Assembly: GCA_032158295.1 (NCBI GenBank)
Contig: CM063255.1
Location: 14,102,094 to 14,166,093, forward strand
Direction: 5' to 3'
DNA: 64,000 bases
Origin: Pycnopodia helianthoides
Lineage: Eukaryota; Echinodermata; Asteroidea; Forcipulatida; Asteriidae
Below the pieces are notes generated by a model that was not told the DNA's origin, searched no databases, and saw only the letters and a program-made list of their open reading frames with translations. Shown piece by piece: positions 32,801-44,580 of this stretch (positions within the stretch are counted from its first letter, which is position 1; every line of letters begins with the position of its first letter). A program made the translations under genes and the position numbers.

Positions 32801-33653
32801 CGCGCAATTTCTTTTCCGTTTAATATTTTATACTTAGAGCCGCCGATTTTTTTAAAATCAGCAATATATGTAATCAGTGTGTATGAACTAACATTATAAT
32901 GCTTTGTAATAAATTACAACGGTTATGTTGTCTGGGGTCCTTTAAAGGCAGGAAGTAGAGTGTATAAAGTTGGCCAGAGCAAATAAACAATCGACCAACT
33001 AGCAAAACTGAAATTTAAACTTGCATCAGTCAATCAGACTGAAAAAAAGGGAGTTGTAGTCAGTTTAATAGCATGGTTTTAGGTGTATTCCTGTAATATC
33101 CTGCAAATATGCTTGATCTTATCAGGGAGGTAGATCTTACCATAAGTATTGTGTGTCTTGGTGCTTTTATGAGGTGTGTGAGTCTACCTCTGAACAGCAA
33201 ACTGTGTTTAATTGTATATGTTTTGCTTTGATACAAAAAACATTTCACATCAACATCCACAAATCTTTTTTATTTTTTATTTAAGTGAATACTTTAAAAC
33301 TAATAGGCATCATTAACATTTTTACTTGTAATAAAATACGCCCGAAAATGTCTTGGCTCGACCAATTTTGCTCCCCACACAAGAGCACACACACATTTGT
33401 TGTTAGGTTTTATTTTTGTTTGATTATTTTTTTTGTCTGAACAGATCGTCCAATTCATAACTCTGACAGGTTTTTTTCTGATAATCCCTTATGAAAAGTC
33501 AAATAAGAGGGATGTAGCTGAGACATCTTCATTTAATATTACATAAGGAAAAAGGTTGCACAACAGGCCCCATGAATGCTAATTAGTTAGTACCATATTC
33601 AAGTTGAACTGTTAGTAACGTAACACATCTTTCCTTCTTTACATGCTCACCAG

Positions 33654-36600
33654 ACAAGAGAGAAGAGCTGGTTCAGGTACGAAACGATATGACCAAGCGG
33701 TCGTCCAAAAGCGCAGCAAGTGTCGGTGCAGGGGAGATGGGGAGAGGTAAACGATTACCCGTCAAGAAGAGGCCCTTTGAGGATGATGATTCCGATAGCG
33801 ATGATGAGGTGAGTGGAGAAATATTAACCAAGTGTTCACAGATTATGTATTTGCATGTACTGGAAAAAAAAAAGTTTTTCACAATGCGTTGTTTTCACAA
33901 TGTGACATGAGCCTTGTGCTTACATTGTACTTGTGCATCTTGTGCATACATGTACATTCCTTTGCACATTGCATGGTTAAGTCATGCCTATTGCCTTCAT
34001 CTGGCATTGAACAAATTTAAAGCCATTACTTTGGCAGATATCCACACCAAATTGAACACTTTTAGGGAAGCCGTATTTTTTGGCTATGAATAATATTTAT
34101 GCTATTTCCTGACGAACAATGGCAGAAAGAACTTTTCACTGACTAAAAGAACGCAGACTAGGTTAATGAGAATATGACACATTTAAGAGACCCGGCCCTC
34201 TTAAAAAAAAGTGAATAAATCAAGCAATATTTGTGCCCAAGTCGGTCCAGAAGATGTTACTGATTCTCATCAACATGAAAAGGTAAACATGTTTAAAATG
34301 TAAACCTACGGATTTGTACTAATAAGGAGTGGCAGTTTAGTGTGATTGTTAACCTAAAAAATTGTATTTTTCTTATTTTACTTTTGTTATTTGTTTTTGC
34401 CTTTGCAGAACGACCAACCGCTCCAGAGAACCAAAAAGACGGATGCAAAAAGCAGTTACAGCAGACTGGCAGCCCAGCTTGACATGAGCAGTCTTGATGA
34501 AACAGATGTAAGTGGCAAATGGTATTTTGGTATACAACAACTCATAGAAAGTTGTTTCCTTTCTGTTTGTTTTTACATGCATTTAATCAATGCAGGTGAA
34601 AGCAGCTCAAGTCTTGATTCCCTTATTCCGGTGAATATGTCGGTTCGCTCTACTTGTTAAAAGCATGTTCAGTCATTGAACTTCCCCTAAAACGTTGTCT
34701 CTACATGTGTAGCAATGTTAATCCAAGCAATCGTTCCCCTTAAAACTGATTGTTCATCATAATAACATATTTACCTTCAAGTAAACTCATTAGTTTATGA
34801 ACTATGTACATGTACCCTTAGGTGTTTTTAAATTCTATTCATTTTAAAGTTGTTTGAACAGTTCGTAAGCTCTCTCAAGCATGAGCCAAAAAGAAGATTT
34901 TTTTATACATAGTACCTTTCTGTTGTGAATCATTTTACAAAAGGCTACAAAACACTTACTCATTGAGGATTTCAGTTTGCTTAAAAATACATGGAATATT
35001 TTACCACAAGAGAGGTTAATCAGATTGAATCATATACTCCACAGGTTGTTGCTGCCAAGTTGACACCACACGTCAAGTACACCTAGAAATAAATGTGACA
35101 TGAGCTGTACATGCATCTTGGTCACGAGTCATACAATTCTGTTGTATTCATCCATAATCCATGTGTATTCCTATTATCAAATACCACTTTTTTTTTAGGA
35201 GCCGTATTGCAGCAATGGAAACAAAAAGTTTAAAGATAGTGAAGACCAGGTGAGGGACCTGAAGGTAGAGCTAGAAAAGGAGAGGCGGGAGAAAATGAAT
35301 TACAAGAAGGAAGCGAGGAATCTTCGCAGAACTTTGGCATTAATAGACAGTAAGTCTGATTTGTTTCAGCATAAAATTTTATAAATTGCATTTAGCAGAC
35401 AGGCGACTTTGGCTAAAATAGTTATACTTTCAAGATGCAGAAATAAAAACCGCAGTTTCAAAGAAAATTGCAAAAGGCGAAAAAACTGACTCTCAGAATG
35501 CCCAAGCTATTACGGAGCGTGTATCTGGAATAGAGAGCTGTTTCACAATGTTCAAAGACTCAGTCAGCTCAAACCAGAACAAAAAGCTGGCTGTTCTTGC
35601 GCCTGATGACCTTTCCCTAAAAACCAATGCCAAGAAACTTATACCCAACTATCTGATCGCTTTTGTTTGAGTGTTATGTACATTAAGGCATACTGTCAAT
35701 CATCTGCAATTTTTTATATAGATTTGCCAGCACTTCTGAAGAGAGTAGAGACCTTAAACTCTGCAACAGAAGGCTCCCCCAGAGGCTCTCCCGGATGCTC
35801 GCCCGGACCAAATAACTTCCCCTGCCCAACACCTGCCTCCAGTCCAGAACAACAGCAGGTAAATGTTTTTTTCTCTATTACATTTCAAAATTATTTCTAA
35901 TACTGGCTCAGTAGAAGGTGATTATGGTACATAAATGCTTCCGGTCAAGTAAAATGCAGAAGATATAACGCAGATCACTTTGCAGTGGAAGGTTTCATTG
36001 CTATTCTGAAGATAAATTTTTGGATGGGAGTTCTTCAATTAAACTTGAAAATACAATCACATTGTTGATTGAGGGAAGAAACTGTGATGAAGAGATTTAC
36101 ACCAGTTGCTTATATTTGTGAGACCTTCCTCTGTGCGAAACTATCATGCGATCAAAACATTCAATAAAACAAATTTCTTCAGAATTGGCAACAAAATCTC
36201 TGTGAAATAACAATACTTGCAACTTTTCTGAAAGTTTAATTAATACTTCATTTGAATGGATTTGATTGACATAATGAACACAAAATGTCAGCAGAATGCA
36301 TATTTGGATTTCCCTACACTTCTTTACAGAAGTTATCTGGCCCAACTTTTAACACCAACTATCTCTGTTCTCGTTAGCCTCACTGTTTTGTTGGGTTCGG
36401 CCCACACAGACTTTGAGGATCATGATTCCTTGTGTTTGACTAAATGCATTGGCTGCCTTCCCCTTGCTTTAAACTATTTCTGTGACGTCACTCTATCGTC
36501 AACCTTTGATGAATCATATGAACATCATGTTCCTCAAACTTGCCACTTTAAGTCTTTCTTTCATTGGCATTCAACAATTTATTCTAATGATTATCCATTT

Positions 36601-37814
36601 TCAAATGACAGATGCCCACTGGCCTCATCACCAGAGACATGTTGTTGAGGTCTAACACAAAAGACCCTCAAAAACTTACCAACGACCTAATGACCTGTCT
36701 CTGGGACGAGGAACATCTCGCCACCCACTCTCTGACTGGCAGCAAATCAGGAAGAGATGACAACCCAGCCAAAACAAAGGAGTCCCTTGATGGCAAGTCG
36801 ATCGAGGCCATAGTTGGTAAGTAGATAGGTTGCAATTTTTATGTTTGACAGACAATCCAAATGACTAGTCAATCTGCCACCAGGTTTTCTTGTCAGAAGT
36901 TAAAGAGAGTGGGCCATGATATAAAGTCTATTTTTAAAACATGTTTTTAAATCCTTAATACACCTATCTACCATGAAAACGCAGAGTCAGAATTGTTGAT
37001 TGCTTGCTACAAAGGTAGATTTTACGATTCTTCTTACATCAGCCTCAAAGCAAAATAAAAACAATGGCGGGATGTGGCTAAAACGTTTCAACAGAAATTC
37101 TAAACAATTGAACGTCTGAGTATATACATGTACATGTACTCCTCCCAATGACTGCATGTTGTGCACTGTTGCACTACTCATTGCAGACCATCGACGTGTA
37201 TGTAAAGTGATGTCACATTTTGTTTGCTACCCTCATTGACAGGATTTTAGTAAATTTAGGAGGGCAGGCAAACTACTTCATGTACTTAAAGATGTAAACA
37301 TATCATGCAAATATCACTTTTTTCTAGTTGTTATTTAAATATAATTGGAAAGCAGAAAAATACAAAATAAAGTCAACTTCAAATACAGTTTTAAAAATGC
37401 CATGCCATGCCTGCCAAGAATTGCATCGTCCAGGAGGCATGGTGTTTTTGTTTCTAAAATTTAGAATAAAAGATTCATCAACACTTTGTGATAAAAATGT
37501 TTTTTTTGAAATTTGATGTAAACTGGTGACAACTCATTCGCCCACTCCTTTCTCACACGAAATATTAGGAAAATAATTTGTACGTGGACAGAAAGGGAAA
37601 ACAGAGAGTTCAGTTTATGCACCCACAAGACCAGAAACTATATTTTTCCATGTAGGCCTAATCAAATTTGCTACAACTTTTTTTTTCACTTTCTTTAGCC
37701 ACAGTACGGAGCCATTTTCCCGATAGGCTGCCCAAAGACATCAAGTCATACATGCGACAGAAGTTGAACAACGCGTCCAAACAGGTGCAACGTAGAAATA
37801 ATAAAGATATTTAA
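33654..37814 (+). CDS. BEN-domain gene 1, seven exons found
   Basis: Exons are 33654-33808, 34409-34507, 35199-35349, 35435-~35664, 35722-35858, 36612-36816 and 37699-37814 (TAA). Early exons encode basic/Ser-rich and acidic stretches and a coiled coil (VRDLKVELEKERREKMNYKK). Exon 5 is Pro/Ser-rich. The last two encode a BEN domain: I-T-R-D-M-L-L ... K-L-T-N-D-L-M-T-C-L-W-D-E-E-H-L-A, S-L-T-G, S-I-E-A-I-V, then F-P-D-R-L-P-K-D-I-K-S-Y-M-R-Q-K-L. BEN domains bind DNA or mediate protein contacts in chromatin regulators and also occur in mobile elements and viruses. All other junctions I checked are in phase; the exon 4/5 junction is not clean (phase 0 into phase 1). The first exon was not found; the ATG at 33689 is possible. 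The ballast gene lies divergently 1.1 kb upstream. Confidence 0.75.
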
Positions 37815-37829
37815 TTATTTTGTGCACCA

Positions 37830-38450
37830 GTGTTTAGACATTTTTAAGACACTTTTTTCTTGTTCACAGTATTGTAATGTTAGATCAAGTTTCGGGGCCT
37901 TTTATATTGGGGCCTCAATGTTAAGGAATTTCCATATTTTGTCGAAATTTTGGGTGGGTGGGTCAAAAGAAATAACTAAAAATCAGAAATCAGTTAAATA
38001 AAAAAATATATAAATGAACAAAACATTTTGGGCAATCTTGTCCCATAATTTCTGCCCTTGATTACTTTTTTCATCAACATTTTATGAGAGGGCAGAACCT
38101 CATAATATCAAACTAAAAACTGTTGTACAAATTAGTATATGTGCTTGCCAGTTTCATCTCTGATTAAACAACAAAGTTGCGCGTTGAATCCAGGAACAGC
38201 TATTGAAAACTTCTGGTTAGAGACCTTTGATCTAAAGTGTCGGCATCATTTGCGAAATTACAGTAAGAAAAAAACAATTTGAAATCTGTTAATATTGGCT
38301 ATCATGAAAGACCCCATAGTGTGTATTGTTACTACGTGTATAGTCCTCATCAGGGAGCTGAGGTTTTGTATAAATGTCACTTTCATTGTTAACTTTATGA
38401 TTAAGAAGTAATATTCTGTGTAAAGAAGTGAAATGTATTTGATCAAGACT
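37830..38450. other. No gene seen
   Basis: AT-rich sequence downstream of BEN gene 1 with no coding or repeat signal recognised. Confidence 0.55.
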
Positions 38451-38451
38451 C

Positions 38452-38845
38452 TTTAAAGGGACCTGCTGTCTTGGAGCAGGCAAGTAGGTCAATGAAAAGC
38501 GCTTAAAACCTGTTGTTATAAAATGAAAGATGTTTTAAAAGTAAAATATAATGATCCACACAAATATGCATTGAAATTGCGTGGTTTTCCTTTTACTTTG
38601 CGAACATGGTTGGCCATTTTATGGAGTCAAAAACTTGACTCCACAAAATGGCCTACCTGTTAGTTCACAAAGTATAAGGAAAACCATGCAATTGTGAGGC
38701 ACATTGGTTTGGATCATCATGTTCTACTTGTAAAACATCTTCCAAACCATGCATTTCATAATAAACGGTTTTTAAATGCTTTTCATAGACCATTTGCCTG
38801 AATGAAGGCAACATGTCCCAGTAAGGCATCTGACCAAAGTATGTC
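38452..38845 (+). mobile_element. Large palindromic (foldback) MITE, arms ~190 bp
   Basis: The element starts TTTAAAGGGACCTGCTG and ends with the diverged complement. The inner arms are best preserved: AATTGCGTGGTTTTCCTTTT pairs with AAGGAAAACCATGCAATT, and TGGCCATTTTATGGAGTCAA with TTGACTCCACAAAATGGCC. Outer parts pair through AGATGTTTTAAAAGT and TCAATGAAAAGC. Arm identity is roughly 75-80 per cent by eye. I recall this as an abundant family in marine invertebrate genomes. It has no ORF. Confidence 0.75.
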
Positions 38846-38849
38846 ACAG

Positions 38850-39600
38850 TATTCCACAGAAATGTTCACATAAATTTTAAACTGCCATTTTTTCTGTCTA
38901 TAGAACTGTTTCCTTCAGTCATTTTAAATGTAAATTGTGCCTTGTTTTTAAAAACTTTTTAAAGACATTTGTCGTGCATAAAGTTCTAGTTTTTTATAGG
39001 AAAATGTGTATGCACATTTAATATCCAGATTTAAAAAATATGCCACCCGGATAGTGAAAACAAAGTGATCTGTACATTAAGAGATAGCTCTATTTTAATA
39101 TTTACTGCACTTGCCATACTATAGTGCAAATACATGTATTTCTTTATTGTATTTTTTTTGTAGAATGAACTCAAGTAATCAGATGTGCCAATAGAATTTC
39201 AGGATAATGTTTGCCTCTTTCAAGTCATGTAACTTGCCAAATCTTTTTTTAGCTTCTTTTTTTATTTATGCATTTTAGCCCTGCAATTGTAGGCTGAATA
39301 AGGTTAACCGGATTCCCATGGAACCTCGCAAGCCCCCTCGTTTCGGCACCAAATGTAATGTAAGGCTCATAATTTTTTTCACAAAACAAGGAGGGGAGGG
39401 GAGTCGGGCCCTATCAAACATTTTTGGTCCAAAACCTTATTTTTTGTCACTTTTTTACTTTTGATTTTTGCATGTATATTATGTTAAATGAAGTTGTTTT
39501 TGCTCATTTAAAATAAGACCAAAACACACCAAAAGATTTCTAATGTCTTGTGTCCAATTATTACGCATCCTTTTCTTTAGCTACAAAATAGTTATTTTAT
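38850..39600. other. No gene seen
   Basis: AT-rich and non-repetitive as far as I can see. Confidence 0.5.
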
Positions 39601-39606
39601 TTGCCT

Positions 39607-41410
39607 TTTCTGTACAGTTAAACAGAACTGTTGCTGTAATTACAGTGTAGTTGTACTGCAGTTAAGACTGCGTAAAAACTACAGTAACACTATAGTAATT
39701 GGGTGGTAGCAACAGGTTATTTTGAGGTAAAATAATGCTGAAACTACAGTAACAGTGAAGTTTGACTGCAGTAAAGACTGCATTGAAACTACAATAAAAC
39801 TATAGTAATTGTGTGGTAGCAACGGTTATTTTGAGGTAAAATAATGCTGAAACTGCAGTAACAGTGTAGTTTGACTGCAGTAAAGACTAAGCTTGGGCGA
39901 TATTGCTTTTTCTCAGCCACAATATATCGTCGAGAATATATCGCGATATTCGATATAATCGCGATTATTTCTTTATGCCGTCAATCTACTACAAATCTCA
40001 CGTTGTGAGTTGTGGCTATGATTGACTGATAATTTGTACCGTTGTTCCAATCACCTATTCTTCGGGTTTTACTCTAAACCTATGGTATGAAAACCTGGGC
40101 CTATTACTTACACACATTTAATGTGTTAACTGCGCATGACAGACTGTTCTTTATGTGTGCATAACTAATTAGATCACGCTACTCGCACGTCCGCAACACG
40201 CACGGGAACACATGTGATAACACCCCTCTGCGTGAGACCGCCTGGTCGCTAAGGCTTTGATGTTGGTTTTTTCGAAGACTAAACCCCGTTGGATCGGATC
40301 TGTTAGGGAATCTTGCGGTTGCGGTCTGTGACTTGCAACTCTTTGACAGCTCTTTGATGCAGCAAATCGTCTCAACTAGGAGATTTATTGTTGCAATATC
40401 GTCTTGACAAGGAGATTTATTGTTGCAAGATCGTCTTGGCTAGGAAATACATCGCGATACTTAACGATATCGCGATTTACCGATATCACGATTAAAAAAA
40501 ATGTGACCCGATATCATAATCGTTTCAGTAAAGACTGCAGTCAAACTACAATAAAACTACAGTAATTGTGTGGTAGCAACAGGTTATTTTGAGGTAAAAT
40601 AATGTTGAAACTACAGTAACAGTGTAGTTTTACTGCAGTAAAGACTGCATTGAAACTACAATAAAACTATAGTAATTGTGTGGTAGCAACGGGTTATTTC
40701 GAGGTAATATAATGCTGAAACTACAGTAACAGTGTAGTTTTACTGCAGTGAAGACTGCATTGAAACTGCAATAAAACTATAGTAATTATGTGGTAGCAAC
40801 AGGTTATTTTGAGGTAAAATAATGCTGAAACTACAGTAACAGTGTAGTTTTACTGCAGTAAAGACTGCATTGAAACTACAATAAAACTTTAGTAATTGTG
40901 TGGTAGCAATGGGTTATTTTGAGGTAAAATCATGCTGAAACTACAGTATCAGTGTAGTTTTACTGCAGTGAAGACTGCAGTCAAACTACAGTAAAACTAC
41001 AGTAAGTAAATGTGTAGTCAGAATGGGTTATTTTGAGGTAAAATTATATTAAAACTATAGTTACACTGAAGTAAAACTACAGTAAAACTGCAGTTTATTT
41101 AAAGTAAAAAATGACTACAGTAATCTTGTAGTTTAACTGCAGTAAACTGTAGTAATAATATAGTAAATGTGAAGTAAACAACAGTAATAACGCAGTTTAA
41201 TCGAAGTAATACTGCAGTTTTACTTCAGTTTTACTGCCAATTTTTGCGAAAACACCGTACTTTGACTACAGTATAAACTATAGTTATACTTAAGTAAAAC
41301 TACGATAAAACTTCAGTTTTACTTTAGTTTTAAGATAGCTTGACTGCAGTTGCACTGTAGTAATAGGGCTACAATAAAACTGCAGTTTTTTGTAAAGTAA
41401 AACTATAGTG
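39607..41410 (+). repeat. 110-bp tandem array with an 11-bp sub-period
   Basis: The words CTACAGTAA, CTGCAGTAA, GTGTAGTTTTA and CTATAGTAAT recur every 11 bases. Ten such subunits form a 110-bp unit marked by GTGTGGTAGCAACAGGTTATTTTGAGGTAAAATAATG. The GGTAGC marker lies at 39715, 39815, 40572, 40682, 40792 and 40902, and a diverged one at about 41015. From 41040 only the 11-bp order remains and it decays by 41410. The array contains many CTGCAG and CTATAG palindromes. It is interrupted at 39889-40525. Confidence 0.85.
39889..40525 (+). mobile_element. 637-bp insertion in the tandem array (hAT-like?)
   Basis: The array sequence is broken by DNA flanked on both sides by CAGTAAAGACT (39878-39888 and 40526-40536), an 11-bp direct repeat that can contain an 8-bp hAT-type target duplication. 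The ends are rich in ATATCGCGATAT-like words, as in GGGCGATAT-type hAT MITEs of animals. The middle (40030-40380) has no recognisable ORF. Confidence 0.6.
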
Positions 41411-41567
41411 GATTTTTATAAGGGCACCTGTAAGATATGTCTACTTTTTTGTTTATTGTGAACTAACTGAAAGGGTACATTGTGTACCTTGATTTCTTAA
41501 AGGTTTGCTTATCATTTAAAATTATACTCTGGTCAAACTGATGATTATTGATTGTTATTACGCATAG

Positions 41568-42411
41568 ATTGATGTAGTCCCAGTTACTCAGAATGATGGA
41601 GCAGGTCCCTCCCAACATAGAGCAAGCTCCCAACAAGATGTTCGTGCCAAATCAAGGAGCCACGCATCAAGAAAGCTGCAAGAATGTACCAGCTGGACAG
41701 AAAAACATGGGTTGTTTGAAGATGCAGTGTCTGCAGTGTACATGTACCTGAAGAGTGAGGTGATAATTTTCCGGTGCCTCGATTGTGGCCCATATGTTAT
41801 GCGTTGCTGTGATTGTACTGACAGCTTCCATGCACAACACAACATGCTTCACAAACCAGAGTTTATCGTGGTAAGTATTTCATACATATTATCTTGCATT
41901 TAACCCTCTGCCCTAATGTAATGTGTATGAAGAATACACCTAATTTGAATGTGTTTGTATGGGTACATTTTGACCTTTGAGCCCAGTATGTAAGTGTCCG
42001 AGTACTCTGATATAGGAGTACCGAATCCATCACTGGGTACCAAGTATTTAGATCTCTTAGTATGGGTACGAGTTTGAGTATGCCCTACTTTATAAGAAGA
42101 AGAAAAACCTACAAAAATGAGGTAAAAGACATTTATTGTTGCTTAATTAGTTTCTGAATCTCCCATTGTGACATAATGGTAACCTTGACCTACAGCCTTG
42201 AACGCCAATTATGTCTCCTACTTGAACAAATATCAAGTGCAAAGAAACTTGATGTAGGTAAAAAATGATTGTGTTAACAAATCTACCATTACCGTGTACA
42301 TGATGCAGGGGAAAGCTTTTGTGCCATATAAGTTACAACAGCGGTTGTACAGGAATATTCATAATAACTGTGCATTACGAGAAAAACCCATCCAGGTAGT
42401 TGATGAGAAAG
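41568..42411 (+). pseudogene. KDZ-type transposase N-terminal exons
   Basis: Exon 41568-41870 (acceptor gcatag, donor gtaagt, 101 codons, phase 0) ends with F-R-C-L-D-C-G-P-Y-V-M-R-C-C-D-C-T-D-S-F-H and H-K-P-E-F-I. This is the cysteine cluster associated with KDZ (Kyakuja-Dileera-Zisupton) transposases. Exon 42309-42411 (acceptor gatgcag, donor gtaagt) encodes C-A-L-R-E-K-P-I-Q-V-V-D-E-K-G, matching the next segment of such proteins. The two join in frame. The DDE-like core that should follow is missing; family F sequence takes its place. It is a partial element. Confidence 0.6.
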
Positions 42412-42489
42412 GTAAGTTATAAACCAGTTTGAAAAAGAAAGAAAAAAAATGGAAGAAAGACTAGCATCAAAAATGCCAAAGAAAACCAA

Positions 42490-43880
42490 AGTACACAAGA
42501 TGAACTGGAAGTTAAGGCAGAGAGACGATAGTCCAAGATAGCGATGAAATGCATATTTACACCGAAGATGACATGGCCGCTATAGAGAAAAGAGTAGATA
42601 TGCTCAAACAGAAAAATAAAAGAACTGCAAGATAGTACTTATGGAGGATGCAGAGATTACAACATTCAGGGACAAAAGTATACCGATGTAGTGAGGGAAA
42701 CAGTAATGGCGCTTCTTTCCATAAACATTGCAACCATTTTAAAAAATCAGTGACGTCATCTGTATTGACCTGAAGAAACAGGCAAAAAAGACTGTCGAAA
42801 GGCTGCCACGTGTAGGGCTTATCACCGACATTCATCTTGAGGCTAGGCATTGAGCAGATATAGAAGTCGGACTTGCGATAAAATACAACGAACCAGAAGA
42901 AGAATTGGGGAATCGCATTCATGGGGACAGGACAACTAAATACCATAAGAAATAGGCTATCAGAACTTTCAGGTCACCTTACCGGACGAGACATATCGAA
43001 CACTGAGCCTTCAACAGCTAGCTGGAAGTGACGCTGATGCTCTTGTCAATGCTTATAGAGAGAGTATGAAGGTGCTAGCTGAAGCTGTTGCGAGTGTCGA
43101 TGAAGGGACCACTGAAGAAATAAATGACCACTTACTAAGTACCGTTAAAAAGGGCCATGACTGACCAGGGACCTACAATGCCACAGTTTGGAGAAAAACT
43201 ACAGAGCATTCCCATTCAAAGTTCAATTGGGACTGCCTGGTGTCAGAATATTTGGATCAGACAGTGGTTCAATAAGATTGGTTAGAAACACATGTAAAGC
43301 TTTAGCTAAAGGCGCTGATGAGAAAAGCGGATGCCGTAGGGCGTGGAAATCTTACATGTTTAACAACGGTATCAATAAACGCTACTTGCACAACAGAGGT
43401 AACTGGTTTAACAGTTTTTCTTTTAAGTGGGTGTGTTTCCATCTACATGACTCTATTTTTGAATTCTTTTTTAACATTTATGGGCAAACAAATGCATTGT
43501 TTAAGGCAGTTCATGCTGATATAAAAGTGCCACTCTTTTTACCTGGCTGCAAAGTCTTAGGGATTTTAAGATGATAACCGCACCACTTTGCCCTTGAACA
43601 GAAGACACTGGTCACATTTTAGACATGTGTGACCACTATACTAAGTCAGGGCACCACTTTGGCATTTATTGAACAGAAGACACCAGTCACATTTTAGACA
43701 TGTGTGACCACTACACTTAGTCAAAAATGTTTCTAGATTCACACACTAAATCTGATGAAAACTTAGCTGAGTTTGTTTGATGTGAATATTCATGTTTTCG
43801 GAACACTTATCACCAAAGATGAAACTTCTGATTCATTGGCCAAACCATGGGTGCATGATGATGCTTAATGATGACATTGT
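42490..43880 (+). pseudogene. Degraded, longer copy of family F
   Basis: In shifting frames I read K-Y-T-D-V-V-R-E-T-V-M-A-L-L-S-I-N-I and then F-Q-V-T-L-P-D-E-T-Y. Further on come S-G-S-I-R-L-V-R-N-T-C-K-A and G-C-R-R-A-W-K, and finally R-G-N-W-F-N-S-F-S with H-A-D-I-K-V-P-L-F-L-P-G-C-K-V-L-G-I. That is the N-to-C order of family F. After 43575 the copy contains a partial internal duplication: 'cagaagacac(t/c)(g/a)gtcacattttagacatgtgtgaccactaca' occurs at about 43600 and 43675. Many stops make it dead. It supplies the family's N-terminal motifs, which are absent from the 19-24 kb cluster. Confidence 0.6.
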
Positions 43881-43884
43881 AATT

Positions 43885-44075
43885 TGCTATTGAGCAACAT
43901 ACCTTTGAGGTCGTTCAGACACAGTACTTAAGTCGGTTTTAAAGGTTATGAGAATTAACTACTTTGTTTGGTGTTATTTTATAGCTAGATATTAATAAAA
44001 CAAATCCGTTTCTTTTTATTTATTTTTTTAGCCCTCCCTTGTATTTTTTATTGAATTGATTTGAATTAAAATGTA
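43885..44075. other. Short non-coding gap
   Basis: AT-rich, with nothing identified before the conserved promoter-like block of the next gene. Confidence 0.5.
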
Positions 44076-44082
44076 GCGCTTC

Positions 44083-44144
44083 TGGAACGCCCACTAAAAA
44101 TAGACCGTAGCTCATGAATACATGACGTCATGCCCGTGACGTCA
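44083..44144 (+). promoter_or_regulatory. GGAACGCCC motif plus two CREs upstream of ballast exon 2nd copy
   Basis: GGAACGCCCACTAAAAA is followed by TGACGTCA at 44123-44130 and again at 44137-44144, 132-153 bp upstream of the ATG at 44276. The order and spacing mirror 32742-32800 on the other strand. CREB/ATF-type control is an inference. Confidence 0.55.
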
Positions 44145-44275
44145 CTTGGGAACTGACACCACCGGTCCACACTCGACCTCTGCGTTGTCATACACACCAC
44201 ACGTAACACACACACGCTGCTTACCCACGCTGACTCGAGTCTACAGCAATCGCGCAATCTACGACGTGCCGAAAA

Positions 44276-44510
44276 ATGGATTCCGACAGCGAAGTTTCCA
44301 GCGATTTATTTTCTGAATCATCGGGATATCATCGGGCGATGATATAGTTGAAGAGGAGGTAGCACTAGCAGAAGTCAGGGGAGTCCGTGCTATGCAGCCG
44401 TACATGTACGAGCCAGAACGTGGCTCCGATAGCGACAGTGACAATGATGTTCCCCCGGCAGTGCGGGACGACGACGACGACGTCGAAAACAGACTGGGAA
44501 ACTCCCAATG
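44276..44510 (+). pseudogene. First exon of a second ballast-domain gene (11-bp frameshift)
   Basis: ATG at 44276 opens M-D-S-D-S-E-V-S-S-D-L-F-S-E-S-S. The later part reads A-M-Q-P-Y-M-Y-E-P-E and E-N-R-L-G-N-S-Q-W with the codon split TG|GTGTGT, exactly as in the gene at 32585. The two halves are out of frame because TCATCGGG occurs twice, 11 bp apart, at 44318-44336. Without those 11 bp the exon would have the right phase. I did not find exons 2 and 3 downstream on this strand; the GAATTC array starts within 500 bp. It is probably a broken paralogue. Confidence 0.65.
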
Positions 44511-44580
44511 GTGTGTAAATTGTACTTTGTTTTAGCGCTGAATATTGTTGTTATACTTTTGCTGCGAATAACTGATTATA

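Noticed and set aside
41567..43880. One complete KDZ transposase gene
   Set aside because: After the two N-terminal exons the downstream protein motifs belong to family F, not to KDZ; these are adjacent fragments of two elements.
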